A stretch of 64,000 bases of DNA from Daldinia sp. FL1419 (GCA_025201765.1 MU623454.1:58378-122377), one strand, 5' to 3'. Shown: positions 46,789-59,609, counted from the stretch's first letter. Notes: a model not told the origin generated them from the sequence alone. Translations and numbers: made by a program.

Positions 46789-49700
46789 CTAAACGGCCTT
46801 CCCCTTCCCCTTCCCCTTCCCCTTTCCTAGTCCGCTTCCGCCTAGGGTGGGAAACTCGTCCTCTTCATTTTCCATAGCGGCTAGACTTGCCTTCCTACTC
46901 TCTTCCTCTGCAAGACTAAGCTGCAGGGCAAACTCCAAGTCATCGTCGACGACCGCATTCGAGCTGCTTGTGGCGAAACTTGAAGACTCGGGTTTCTGAA
47001 CGACAGGGGCATGGCTCGAGGAGGGTAAGCTCATGGATGAAGGTTTCTTGCTTCGCTTCTCTTTGACCGTAACAGGAACAACCCACTCCCCGGAGCTATC
47101 GGTCCTTGACGAACTCGGCGTTTCACTTACCCCCTCCATGAGAGATAGGCGAATCGCGGCTTGGATTTGACGCTCGTAGTCACTCTCATCCGCTGCGTGG
47201 TTATCAGCGCTAGAACTAGCGGCTAGGGCGCTGGGTTCTGTCACACTTGGATCGGGGGTAACGGTACTACCGAAACTAGAAGTTGTATCGAAGTCCGCAG
47301 CGGAACCTGTATCGCTAGCGCTTGCTCGGCGCTGCTCGTCGAGAAGAAAAGACTCTTGAGACACCATCTCGGCGTAACGTAAAGCTTCCTCTTCTGTCAA
47401 GTCTTCGAAACCAAAACCAACGCCGAAACGGGAGCGAAGTCGGGCACGCTCTCGTTCCTCGCGCTTTTGTTCATTTCGCAGTTCTTCAGCTTCCTCAGCA
47501 ATGTAACCCTCAATACCTCCGCTATGATGTCGGCCAGCAGTCCGACCATGAATATCGGAATGACGATGCCGACGCCTACGTCCTGTTGCATGATTTGAAG
47601 AACTGTAAGCCCAATAGCGCACAAAAGTACCGAAAGCTACAATTCCGTGTAAGGCTGTTGGGTCGGGATCTAGGTAGATGGCTCGGACAGCCGAGGAATT
47701 TGTGTTGTGCAATGCGGGATTGGCAAGAAGCAAATGGCGGGGCATCCGACCTGGAGACCGAGAATTGATGGTCCGGAGTGGCTCCAACGTGGATGCCAGG
47801 GGATCCCAGGCTTGGACAAGACCATCGGTTCCCCCATGCACTAGGTAAAGAGCCGACAGAGCCAAGCAAGAAACCTCAGGAGACTCCGTCTGTATAACTC
47901 TCACAGGGTGTACACCATCACTGGTATGAGGTTCCCGTGTGTTCCACAGTATAACCTTGCCTTTGTTTGTGCCCACACCGAACAGTCTTGCCCGTCTGCC
48001 GGGAATGTCTGACGGTGCTTGCCTGGTTGGCGTTGATGGACCGCCCGATGCAAAGCTCGCCGTGGTTTTCAAGGGGTCTTCATTAGAAGTGATTAGAGCA
48101 AGTTGCGAGGCGTCTATGCCGCTCGCAGTTATCTGCGAACCGTCTAGCTCCTTAGAACAAAATAATGTCTCAGACCAATCGTCTAAGCCTGACTGTTCGA
48201 TACCAGTCATAGTTGGTGGAGACAACTTGCCTGAAGCTGACAATGCTTGCTTTCGTAATGGTGAACTAGACGAATTCGGGGAAGGTGGTCTTGTGCTGCT
48301 GCCACCGAAGATAGAGGGAGCTGAGGCAACCTCTACAGTGGATTCTGAATTGGGAGCTGGGTGAGTGTTGAGTTGGGTTTGACCTGTAGTGCTTCGCTGG
48401 AACCGTTTGATAGCAGAAGTTTGGTCTTCTTCTAGAGCGCAATCGAAAACGAAAACGCTTTCACCAGCTCCATGTTCGTCATCACCTGCGAAGTCTACTT
48501 CAAGTTTCCGACGCATATCCCACCCACTACATACCTTGCGAAAATGGGCTGGCTTATAGCGGAGAAATCTCTCGATTTCGCGGGCTTCCGCTGCCATTTG
48601 CTCTTTGGTTAGGCCCATGTCGTTCGATGGCGATCTTGGGGAATAGGCCCCACGAACTGCATTCTTACCGGACTCGTCCATACGCGCCTGTCGTCGACTA
48701 GTTTCTACCAAATGCCAATAGGTAGAGCGACCTGTATGCCATGCGAGTTTGACAACATCATCGGACTTTGACTTAGTTGTAGGCGCTGTTGGGGGTTGCG
48801 TTAGATAGTATATCTCGCCCAACGCGTTTAGAGCGACCGCCCATACGCGACTGAAGGCTTTGCGTTTCTGACTATAGCGTTCGTCAACCTTGAGTGCAAT
48901 AATAGGCACGCCTGGACTAAGCACCCAACGAGCGCTCATCTCACCCGCAGAATATCGTGGACTGCTAGGATCGTAACCGAGCGCATACGATGTCACGACG
49001 CCCAATGAAGAACCAGTCATGATTCCCACCAACGACTGGGTCATGGAGGGAAGGGCAGAGGATTTGGCAACCCAAACTGCACAAATGCTTTCGGAGAATT
49101 CTGGGACCTTTGGGATATCGGGATGGGCCTCGACGAGTCCCTTTTCTTGGCCAAGATACTTACCCCTATATTCGTTACTTGAACGATACCAAACCCGACC
49201 GCCAGGAAAGCCTTCACCACAAACAAGTCCGTGCGGCTGGCTGACGTCCATGACGTTAGGAACTGCGGCGGGGCCTTCGCCGACTCCATAGGGTAGGAGA
49301 AACGGCACGACCTCGTCTAATTGGGCAAAGGGTATCTCATCTAGGCCCCATTTCTCGACTTTACCACAGGAAGGATCACTAGCGCTGGCGATTCCCAATT
49401 GCGATCCGCCATGGACTACCCTAGGTGGCTTCTTCCCTCCGGGGTTGAAGGTAGCATGGATGTGGGTCACATCTGTAGGGACCTTTGTGTTATAAGTCAA
49501 GACCGCGTTTGCCTTTTTACCAGACTGGCTAGTCCTGGAGGAGGACCCTATACCTCCAGAGCTCGATCCGGGCTTGCCCCTAACAAGGCTACGGAGAAGT
49601 CGAGTTCTTAGAAGGTATTCACCACGCCAGGAAGCATGCGGTGTAAGTCGCGTAAAATGGCGAACTTCTGGGCGCACAGAGTCAGAATCATCTTGGTCCC

Positions 49701-50342
49701 AGACTTCACCGTGGGGTTTGGCAATCGTGACTAGCGCATTCTGTCCGGGGAAGAAGCGCTGAAAGGCCATACGCCAGGCATGAGGGGTAGTGACCAAAGC
49801 ATAGAATCGCTTCGATACTAAGGCTACAGATACGTGCGAATCGGGGTGTAGATGCGATAAGATGTGCGTTAAAATCTCTATAGTACAATTAGATCGATTC
49901 ATGGCATTAAGGAGCATTAAAATGACGTACCATTCGGAAAATCAGACAATTGAATACCACCAGAATTTCCGTCCGCACGTTTCATGACTTTGAATCCAAG
50001 AGCTTGTCTCGGTACAGCTGGTGTTAATGCGCTTTCATAGTTTGATATACGATGGCCTGGAGCCTCAGATCGTATCGCATCCGACTCGCCATGAACAATG
50101 TTCAGTCCGCGCAATCGTTCCTGGAGAGAATCCGCGTTGACACCTTCTCCAGCAGCACCAGCGTTGCCGGCCCCTCGCGCAGATCGGGGTGACATGTCAC
50201 CGTACGACTGTCGTAGTAGGGAGCCAACGGCTTCGCTACTGGAGTCATGGTACTGAAGGCCATGTTGTTGGAGGTGTTTAGAAGGTCGACGAGTACTATC
50301 CGGCTGTATCTGATTTGAGATCTCGGAAAGCTCTTGCTGCAT
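46789..50342 (-). CDS. F-box protein with WD-like repeats and C-terminal ubiquitin-interacting motifs (UFO1-like)
   Basis: Two exons (50342-49931 and 49877-46789) encode 1166 residues. The F-box spans the junction at about residues 130-175 (IQLSDFPNEILTHILSHLHP, VSVALVSKRFYALVTTPHAW). The middle holds beta-propeller-like blades, such as GVGTNKGKVILWNTREP and LYLVHGGTDGLVQAWDPLAS. Two ubiquitin-interacting motifs follow: YERQIQAAIRLSLMEG (about 1035-1050) and DLEFALQLSLAEEE (about 1115-1130). F-box plus WD plus several UIMs is the layout of yeast Ufo1, an SCF adaptor whose UIMs control its own turnover. It should pick substrates for SCF ubiquitin ligase. The tail KGKGKGKGKAV is encoded by a CCCCTT repeat. 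The start at 50342 lies only about 270 bp from the AT-rich isochore. A further upstream exon cannot be excluded. Confidence 0.9.
46797..46825. repeat. Hexanucleotide repeat coding for a Gly-Lys tail
   Basis: Four tandem CCCCTT units (AAGGGG on the coding strand) encode alternating Lys-Gly at the C-terminus of the F-box protein. A six-base unit keeps frame, so length changes would alter only the tail. Confidence 0.9.
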
Positions 50343-50610
50343 AAAGTGAAGCGGGAGAAACAAGTGAAGAATATGTTTTTGACTGTGCAGTAGAAGGTAG
50401 CACAGTCAGTAATTGGCAATAATTATCGTCAAAAGAGAAGAAGGGGCGCGCTATGAAATTTGCGATGCTAATGAGGTTAATGTGAGGTCGAGAAAGTGAG
50501 GAGGAAAACTGAAGGATGATTCGCTTCGCTGCCGGTAATTTCCTATCTTCCAGCAAAACCGGCCGAAAGTACATACCTAGGTACCTACCTAGGTAGGTTA
50601 GATACAGTTA
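50343..50610. promoter_or_regulatory. Short promoter space of the F-box gene next to the isochore
   Basis: Only about 270 bp separate the F-box start from the terminal repeat of the border element. The stretch ends with a dense CCTAGGTACCTACCTAGGTAGG motif (about 50577-50598), broken here by 20-base chunks of palindromic words. No canonical TATA box is assigned. Confidence 0.45.
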
Positions 50611-50653
50611 ACGTGCCCCACAAGTCAGCCGGTTAAACTAGTTAACCGGTCAG
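50611..50653 (+). repeat. Left terminal inverted repeat of the border element
   Basis: The arm pairs with 50993-51035 with 41 of 43 matches. The two mismatches are C-to-T changes on the listed strand. A TA precedes it at 50609-50610. Confidence 0.88.
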
Positions 50654-50992
50654 TAAAAATACATACAAAATATGTTTGTGCATAAATGTGCGTTTTATTT
50701 GAAAAAAATTGTATTAAAATTTGGTTTGAAGATTTAGAATCCTTTTGGAATGTTGATAATTGTAGTATTTTTTGAAAATTTTGTACGAATTTATTCAATT
50801 AAATACCTGAAAAGTGGGCCTGAAATATTTAATATTTTAATTATTTTCTTTTATATGTACCGGGGATTTTTTTCAATTTTTTTATAAATTTAGATATATA
50901 TAATATAAAATATATTAAAATTTGAAAAAATAAAATCAAGAATTCGTAAAGTTAGTATTTTTGAATTTCTTGAATTTCCGGTTATATTTCGG

Positions 50993-51035
50993 CTGACCGG
51001 TTGACTAGTTTGACCGGCTGACTTGTGGGGCACGT
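50993..51035 (-). repeat. Right terminal inverted repeat of the border element
   Basis: The arm is the less mutated copy and retains CpA dinucleotides that are TpA in the left arm. A TA follows it at 51036-51037. Confidence 0.88.
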
Positions 51036-52975
51036 TATGGGACAAAAAAACCGCACACCTCAAATTTCGTACCCTTAACATTCAAATTTAAATAACTTAA
51101 TAAAGAAAATAGATAAAATTAATTGGTTTTTTATTTTAAATTATTTAGTTAATGAAATATTTATTTTTGATTTTTCATATTTATTATTATGTAAGATTGA
51201 TATTAAAATAGTTGATATAATTAGGTTTACTTTTTTATATAAAATATAATTAATATAAAGTGACATATGATATAGGATAAATTTGAAAAAACTATAAATA
51301 TAAAATATAAGTAATTATATATATAAAATAACTTTCCTTAAGATTTTAAGTATAAAATTGAGTAAGTTATAAGCTTTTGAAATATATATGTTTTAGGGAT
51401 TTTGATAAAAAATCCACGTTTTTCTATAAAACATACCCTATTCAACTAAATATAATTCAACCAATCTAAATTATTTCAATAAAAACTGGTGATTGTATGA
51501 CTTATGTCCTCAGTCTGGCATACAACCCTTAAAAAATACTCATATATCTATTATTATATAAAAATAAGTTTTCTACCTATTTTTCCTAAATAACTTTTTT
51601 TTTTAAATAATTATAATATATTAATTTTACCTTTATTATTATTTACTTTATTATTATTTTATTTTTATTTTATATATATACCTACCAATATTAATCAATA
51701 TTATTAAATAATTAATAATATAAATTAACAAAATTAAAAAAATTATTATTATAATAATTTAGAAATTTTTATTATAATAATATAAATAATATTAACATTA
51801 TATTTTTAATTATCTTTATAATAAATAATTATTATTTAATATTATTTAATTTTTAAAATATATATTTTCTCAAATTACCATTTCCATTATTATACTTATT
51901 TTTAACACCTATTCCCACAATATTTCAATTAAAAAATTTAATATAAATATAAAACTATATTTTTGTTAGGCTAAACATACATATAAGAGAAATAATAGCA
52001 AAAACAAATAATAAATAAAACAATACAATAAAACCTATATATTTATAAATCCTAAAAAGAAAAATTATCTACTCTAAACTTAACAGATTTAAAATCTTTA
52101 TATATATAATATATTAATTATATAATACCTCCTTTACTTACTACAAAGATCTATAATACCTAATAACATATAACCATCACTCACTCTACTTCTTTTTATA
52201 AATAACAGGTTACAAACCATTATTAACTTTTTATTTTACCCAACCTTTTAAATATAAATTAACTTAATTATCTTCTACTAATATCCTTATAACTTTATTA
52301 GAAAAAATTTTCATCATTATATCAATTAAATTACAAATTCTATAGATCCAACAAATATCATCTATCTCTCTATTCTCATATAACTGTTTCAAAACCATAA
52401 AATCTATTATTAACTTCTTCTCATTAATAATACCCATCTATACCAAACATTAATACAAAGAAAATAAATTAATACAAAAAATAAAAAAAACTCTAAAAAA
52501 TAAAAGACATTCTAATATAATATTAATAATATAATATATAATATATTTTATATTAAAACTTTAAATTATATTATATATTTTATTAACAAATACACTACAA
52601 ATAATATATTTATATTTAATAAATAATTAATAAATTATATTACCAATAATCCTAACCTTATTATTTTAATCTATTAATTTTTTATTACTTAAAACAATAA
52701 TATATCCAATTTATAAATTAAAATCCTTATTATTTACAAATAAATTATTAATAAAAACATATAAATAAAAATTTTAAGGATTTAATTTAATATATTTAAA
52801 TTTACAGGTTTTATTATTCATTTATTAAGTAATTTTAACATTTAAAACCTTAATTTCCTTAATTTTTAATTCTTAATATTAAATAATAATTAAATAATTG
52901 AAAATTATTTCAAATTAATATATAAAAATAATATAAATTTTTTAAACCCTCTACTCCACAAACTTACTAACTATA

Positions 52976-54994
52976 TCTGTGGTTTTGATATTTAATAATT
53001 CAAATTTTTTAATTTAATTTTTCTAAATAATCAAAATTCTATAATTATTATTATAAATTGTAATATAAATATTATTAAAATTTTCTATTCCCTTATTTAA
53101 TATTTTTTAAAGGTATGTTTTAATATTGATTTTATTAAATACTTTATTTTTAATTGTAAAGAATTCTATAATATTAATATTAAAGATATTATCTATTTAT
53201 AAACCAATAATTCTAAAAGGTTCTAAATTAATAATTAACAAATAAGGATTAAATACTAAAGGTTTTATATATAATTTGTGTTAATGATATTAAGAATAAA
53301 TTTTAAACCAATATATACCAAATTTAACAAATTTGTATAGCAATTTTATAATATGTAATAGTATTTTTTCGGGATATTTATTTTTTAATTTAATTGGTAA
53401 ATGCATATAGATTGTTTATTATATTGGTGTTTTAAATTAAATGTATATTATAATAATATCTTATATTATAATTTTTATCTTTTATTAATATAAGAATAGT
53501 GTTAGAATTAGTATAAGATATTGATTAGTTTTTTGGATAATAGGTGTATAAGTTATAATAAATTCTTTATTAGGGTTATTATAACCTTGAACTACCAATC
53601 TTAATTTTTCATATAAAAAAGAAATATTTTTATCTTTAATTTCACAAATTATTTGTGATTTAAATAGTATAATATTTTAATATATTATTAAGTTATATAT
53701 TTTTAATTGTAAGATATTATTCTTAAATAGGGCATTCAACTCTTTTAAATCTAATATTTTATATAGTTTTTTAAATATGATTATCTTTTCATCTGTTTAT
53801 AATTGAAAGACTAAAGTAAAATCAATCTATTCTTTGTTAAAAAGATATATTATGGCCATATAAGAGAAATTATTAATATGTATAAATTTTTTTTTTAAAA
53901 TGAATTTATAGTTATTAAGGTTAAAATTGGGTTTAAATAATTTGAATTTTAATTATTTAACAGGTATAGGTGTTTCTTTTAGTTGTATGTAGGGTTTGAT
54001 ATAAGAATTCTTAAATGTAGATATTTTATTAAATGTGTTTGAAGTAATAGTTATATCTTTATTAATAATTATAATTATTTTGTAAGGACCTTTTCAGTTA
54101 CCCTTCTCTTAATAAATTAGAATTTTATTGTTTATTGGGAATAATATAAGTAGGGTTTTTTAGATGTTTAAACTATTCCTTATGTTTAAAATATTTCTAA
54201 TTAATTGTTGTAACTTAATTTTCTTAATTTTAATTATTACTTTTTAAATAGTTTATATTTTTATGGTTTGAAAGGGGGTAGGTGGTGAGTCTATATTAAT
54301 TTTGGAATATATACTAAAGATTAGAAGGGTAGGGATTAAACCATTTAAATTAGTAATATTATTTATTATCTTAATAATTATTTATAATTATAATATTTTT
54401 AAATTGGAATTTTAAAACTTATTTATAATGATTTTATAAATTCTATAAATAAGGCTATAATATTCTTTTATTTTATTAATAAATCAATAAATTTTTATTG
54501 GTATTTAATAATAAGTAATTTTTGTAATATATGCTTTATTCCTAAATTTAATATTATTAAAGTTAATACTAATATTATGAATGATTATGTTAAAAAGTCT
54601 GAGATAGGTATTAATCCAATATTATTTAAACATTTTCTAAATTTTTTTGGTTAAAATTATCTTTATGAAACATATTATTTAGAATTCAATAATTATATTA
54701 ATTATATATAAAATAAGTCATTTATTAAAATATATAATATTAACAATCATTTTATAATTAAAATTTAGGTTGGGATCTTTTAAATTAAACTTAAATTATT
54801 ATAGAGTTTTACCTTTGATTTAACAATGGTGGTAAAATTTATTAATTTTTTTAATATTACTAATATTAATATTATGGCTTATTTTATCTAATAAGGTATA
54901 TAACTTATTAACTAATAAATAATTAAAATAAATATATAGCTATTATAATTCAATTTTTATAAAAAAAATAATATTTTCAAAATAAAACCACAGA
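52976..54994. mobile_element. Probable RIP-destroyed Tc1/mariner-like element (2.0 kb)
   Basis: The left end reads TA then TCTGTGGTTTT at 52976-52986; the right end reads AAAACCACAGA at 54984-54994 then TA. The ends are inverted copies with TA on both outer sides, and the distance of 2019 bp is close to the usual size of fungal Fot1/Pot2-type elements. Across the element, G exceeds C on the listed strand, whereas C exceeds G on both flanks, so the composition changes near the proposed ends. No transposase can be read because of mutation. Short arms (11 bp, 14 bp with flanking bases) could arise by chance in such DNA, so the call is moderate. Confidence 0.5.
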
Positions 54995-55740
54995 TATCCC
55001 CATTTTTATATGACCTTAATTATTATACCATTTTTACAGATTAATTAGTTAATTATATTGTTAAAATATACTCCTAATTAATCTATATTTTTTTAAAAAA
55101 AAAGGAAGAATAGAATATTAATTTCCATAATATAAAAATTTATTTAATCAATAAATATATTAATAATAACTATTCCAAGCAATTTAATAAATAGTCTATC
55201 ATTAAATCTAATATTGATTTCTCTAATTCAGTTAATATTTATTTTTAAATTCTTATCCAGATATTCATTAATAAGAATAAAATATTAACCTTTCCTAATA
55301 ATTAATACATAAGTTGTTTTGATGTTAGGTATAATACCTTAAAATATATTTTTAATGTATCTATTTAGAATAAAAATGGAATCCCATTTTAAATTATTAA
55401 GTAAAAAAAGGTTATTAATATGGTGTTGGAAGGTTTAATTAAATAAATAAGTTATAATTATAAATAATTTATTATTATTATCCAAATTAATTTATAAATT
55501 AATTTTTTTGTTTTTTAACTAATTAATTTTTAAATTTATATTTATAAATCCTTTATAATCAATTAAGAACATTAAATAATTCTTCTTAAAAAATCCTCTT
55601 TTGGCTTTCTACTTTTTTCTAACTTTCTTACATTTATATTCTAAATATATAATAAATTAATATCTTTCTTTTTTACATACCTAATAACAATACTTCCATA
55701 CTTTTAAAAATTTATTTATTTATTTTATTTATTACTACCC

Positions 55741-56090
55741 CGATTTACCTAGAATATATTACAGGTATCCGGTCCATCTCTTGGTATTTGTTCCGGGTAA
55801 GAACTGTGTTCCGGAGAAAACCTACCTACCGCCTATCCGAATAAATTACGTTATTATAATTTTGGTTTTACCCTGTATTCCTATTGGAACTCACCTTTTA
55901 ATAAAAATGATTAGACCTTAATATGGAAAAATACTTTATGTGTTACAATGCTAGCTGCGTGAAGTGGTGTGGCGGCGGCCCGGGCGTGGGGCGACGACGA
56001 GGTCCAAGATGGCTTCATTGTTTTCTTTTAATAATCAACAAAAGCGTTGTTGCATCGCAAAGAGGTTGTTCCGGGGGAGGGCCTACTTTT
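55741..56090. other. GC-rich islet inside the AT isochore
   Basis: Two patches of normal or high GC interrupt the AT desert: about 55738-55850 (with two GTTCCGG words) and 55955-56090, which includes GGCGGCGGCCCGGGCGTGG. The second overlaps a 69-codon ORF at 55923-56132 with no recognised content. The islet may be single-copy DNA that escaped RIP, a later insertion, or a remnant of a transposon regulatory end. Confidence 0.6.
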
Positions 56091-56727
56091 AAAAATTACT
56101 TAAAATTATATTTACCACTTTTATCATTATAATAATATTTATATTTAATATAAAATATATTATTTTTATAATCACTACTTCCTTTAATTAAAAATTATTT
56201 TACTTTTTTCATTAAATTATAATTTTTAATTAATACTTAAAATTTATTAACTAATTCCTCAATTTAAATTATTAATTTAAAAAAATTAAATTAGAATTTA
56301 GGTAATAATTAATAAATATATTAAATTATTATTATAAATTATTATTTTCTTTTAAATTTTGGATTGAGTGTTTTTTAATATAATAACAGTTTATTAATAA
56401 GATTTTTAAGAATTTAAATATTATTTTTTTTCTTGGTTTTGCTTTTTTGCTTTAATATTTAAAAAAAAATTATAACAATCTAATTATAATGGTATTAAAT
56501 CTTATTTTGTTTAATATTAAAATATTATTTTATAATTAAATATATATTTATAAAATATTAATATTAAGGAACCTTATAAATAAAATATAATGTTGTTTTT
56601 TTAGAGAGAATAATAGAGAATAAGGTATAAAATTATATCTATTGTATTTTTCTTGAATAACATATGTTTAAAAAGAATCGAAACTTATTTTTAAAAATAT
56701 TATATCTATATCTTTCTTATTTCATTA

Positions 56728-56840
56728 GTTGCGCCACAATCTCGACTAACCAATCAGCTCTTAAAGAATTTAAAGAAAAAACCCCATAATTTCGGACGTT
56801 TAATCCTGTTGTATATGCATTTCCGGTTGTAAACAGATGT
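56728..56840. other. Less mutated patch in the isochore
   Basis: The stretch beginning GTTGCGCCACAATCTCGACT stands out by keeping C and G, including CpG and CpA steps, between AT-saturated flanks. It may be an element end, but I found no inverted partner within the window. Confidence 0.4.
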
Positions 56841-57172
56841 AAATTAACTTGAAAAATTGCAAATTGAATTTTTTTTTAAATAATATTAATTATTAATGTT
56901 TTTAGGTAAGTTTTAAATTGATATAGTAAATTAAAGTGATTTTAAATTTTAATGTACCCCATATGCGCATCTGTGGTTTCCTATAATGTAAACCTTTTAC
57001 ATTTTTAAACCTAAATATTATATTATTAAACAAAAACTTATATTAATAAATTCCCTTAAAAATTATTTAATTAAAATTAATATATATTAATTTTTAAAAT
57101 ACAAGGAATTACAAAAATTTCTACATTTTTATAAAATTGCCTAACTATATATAACATTAAATATTCACCAAC

Positions 57173-57975
57173 TTTATTTAATTTTAATATTAATTAAAAT
57201 TAATCCCTATTACTTATTTACTTTATATTATAATATGGGAAATTGCCAGATAATATATTAGTAAATAATTTTGTAAATTCCTAAATATTACCTATAACTT
57301 TACTTATAATATAAATTTATAATATTTATTAATTTTTATTAATTTTATTTAACCTATTTACTTTATATTATAATATAGGAAATTATAAAATAATATGTTA
57401 ATAAATAATCTTATAAACTCTTAAATATTATTTATAAATATATTTATAATATAAATTTATAATATTTATTATTTTTTATTAATTTTATTTAATTTTAATA
57501 TTAATTAGGATTAATCCTTATTACCTATTTACCTTATATTATAATACAGGAAATTACAAGACAACATATTAATAAATAATCCTGTAAGTCCCTAAATATT
57601 ACCTATAACTTTATTTACAATATAGATTTATAATGTTTATTAATTCTTATTAATTTTATTTAACCTATTTATCTTATATTATGATATAGGAAATTGCAAG
57701 ATAATATATTAATAAATAATTTTATAAATCTTTAAATATTATTTATAACCCTATTTACAATATAGATTTATAATGTTTATTAATTCTTACCAATTTTATT
57801 CAATTTTAATATCAATTAAGATTAATCCTTATTACTTATTTATTTTATATTATAATATAGGAAATTATAAGATAACATATTAATAAATAATTTTATAAAC
57901 CTTTAAAAATCACTTATAAACCTATTTATAATATAGATTTATAATATTTATTAATCCTTACTAATTTTTACTTTA
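57173..57975. repeat. Higher-order tandem array with alternating 140- and 171-bp periods
   Basis: The landmark CTTTATATTATAATAT followed by GGAAATT recurs with starts at 57221, 57361, 57532, 57672 and 57843. The spacings are 140, 171, 140 and 171 bp. The longer units carry an extra segment of about 31 bp (TTTTAATATTAATTA... TTAATCC). The array is therefore about 2.5 copies of a 311-bp dimer. Copies differ mostly by C/T and A/G changes, as expected after RIP. Confidence 0.85.
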
Positions 57976-59609
57976 ATTTTAAATTTAATTTTTATTATTA
58001 ATTTTAATTTATAATATAAAATATTTAATAAAATATGTTAAAAATTAATTACATAAATTTATAATTAATATCTTCTTTTCTATATCCTTAAAAATTAATA
58101 TTAATCACCAATAAAAATTTAAAATCACATTTTTAAAATTAAAGATTATAATAATCCATAATTAAGAATAAATAAAGGTAATAAATTTATTTCTATTTTT
58201 AATTAATATAAATAAAATAATTATAAAAGTTATTAAATCTTTTTTATAATTATATTATTAAAAAAAATTATTATTATAAAAAATAACATAATTTTACAAC
58301 TTAATATAAAATATTTATTATTTATCTCTTTTATTATATTTTTAAGGTTAATAATTACTTTAAAAATTTAATTAATATCAATTAAAAAATTTTAAATCTT
58401 TAATATTAAAATTAACCTTTATATTTTTAATATATTATTTTTATTTATATTTTTAAAATGTTTTTTTAATATATTTACAATTTTAGAAACATAATTCCAT
58501 CTTATATGAATTTCCTATCAGAACCTAATAAAAAATGTTGGATTTATATATAAATAAAATCTTATAAATTTTTTAAGATTTTGCCAAATAATCCTATTTA
58601 TTTTAATTATAAAAATCCTATGCCTAAAAAAGGGAATTCATAACATAAATATTATTCCATTTAAAACCTTACCACCTCCAAAGCCTTTAAATTATATTTA
58701 CATAATATAATCCTTAAATTATATAAATTTCTTTTAAATATATTTTCTTAAATAATAATACCAATCAAATAAATCCTTTAAAACACAAATAATAATAATT
58801 AAAACTACCCAATCTTTTATATAAATTTTAATTTATTATTATTGATTTATAATTTTTTCTAATATTATAAATTTAAAAAAAATAAGGTTACAATTATACT
58901 TTTTTTATTAAATAATGCTACCCCCCCCCTAAAATCAATAACTAAATTACAAAATACCTTTAACCATCAAAAATATAAATTTATAAATCAGATTAACATT
59001 AATCATAAATTATCCATTCCATTTAAAATTAAATAAAATTATTTTAAAAATAATTTAATAAATAATAATAATAAAGGTTTTATAAAAGGTTCCAATACCA
59101 ATCTACCTTTTTCTAACCTTATTATTAAATAAAAATCTTAATTACCAGTACCCCATTCCAAAAAGCGAAAAACTAATAAAAATAAATAAAAAACTAAACC
59201 TTCCATTTAATATAACCTTATAAACAACTTTGATAATAATAAATCAAAAATGATCTTTACTTCTAACTCTTCTAAAACAAATATGGCAGAAAAGGAAGAG
59301 TAGGGATAAATAAATTATTAATATTTTTTTTATATTTTATAATAAATATATAAATATATAAATATATAAATATTAATTTATAAATATTAAAATTATTTTC
59401 TAAAAAAAGTTTTATTATTAATTTTTTTTTTTAAAAGCTATTATTTTTTAATAAACATTCCTATTCTTTTAAAAATATATATTAAATGTAAAAAGGTTTA
59501 AAACCTTTTTAAAATATATATAAATTTTAATACTAATTTTTTTTATAAAATATATTAATTATGTTGTATTCTCAAACAGCACCAACCATTATAAAAACTG
59601 GATCTAAAT

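Larger units (their letters stand above)
50611..51035. mobile_element. Non-autonomous TIR element (MITE-like, TA target) at the isochore border
   Basis: Perfectly placed inverted arms of at least 43 bp lie at 50611-50653 and 50993-51035, both starting ACGTGCCCCACAAGTCAGCC outward-in. The left arm differs from the right only at two sites, both C-to-T in a CA context (GGTTAAAC for GGTCAAAC, and AGTTAACC for AGTCAACC), which is the RIP signature. The element is flanked on both sides by TA, the usual Tc1/mariner target duplication. Its 340-bp interior is AT-rich and carries no ORF of transposase size. It is therefore a short non-autonomous element, and mutated like the DNA to its right. Confidence 0.85.

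Noticed and set aside
46789..49917. Start of the F-box gene at the ATG at 49917
   Set aside because: That ATG lies inside the intron. The spliced model joins LSDFPN to EILTHIL and completes the F-box.
1..50342. Secondary-metabolite or other functional gene cluster
   Set aside because: The genes are unrelated housekeeping functions with no polyketide, peptide synthetase, terpene or tailoring enzymes.
56968..56985. Third copy of the TCTGTGGTTT end as another transposon terminus
   Set aside because: Only about 11 bases match, there is no TA directly outside it, and no partner at a sensible distance was found.
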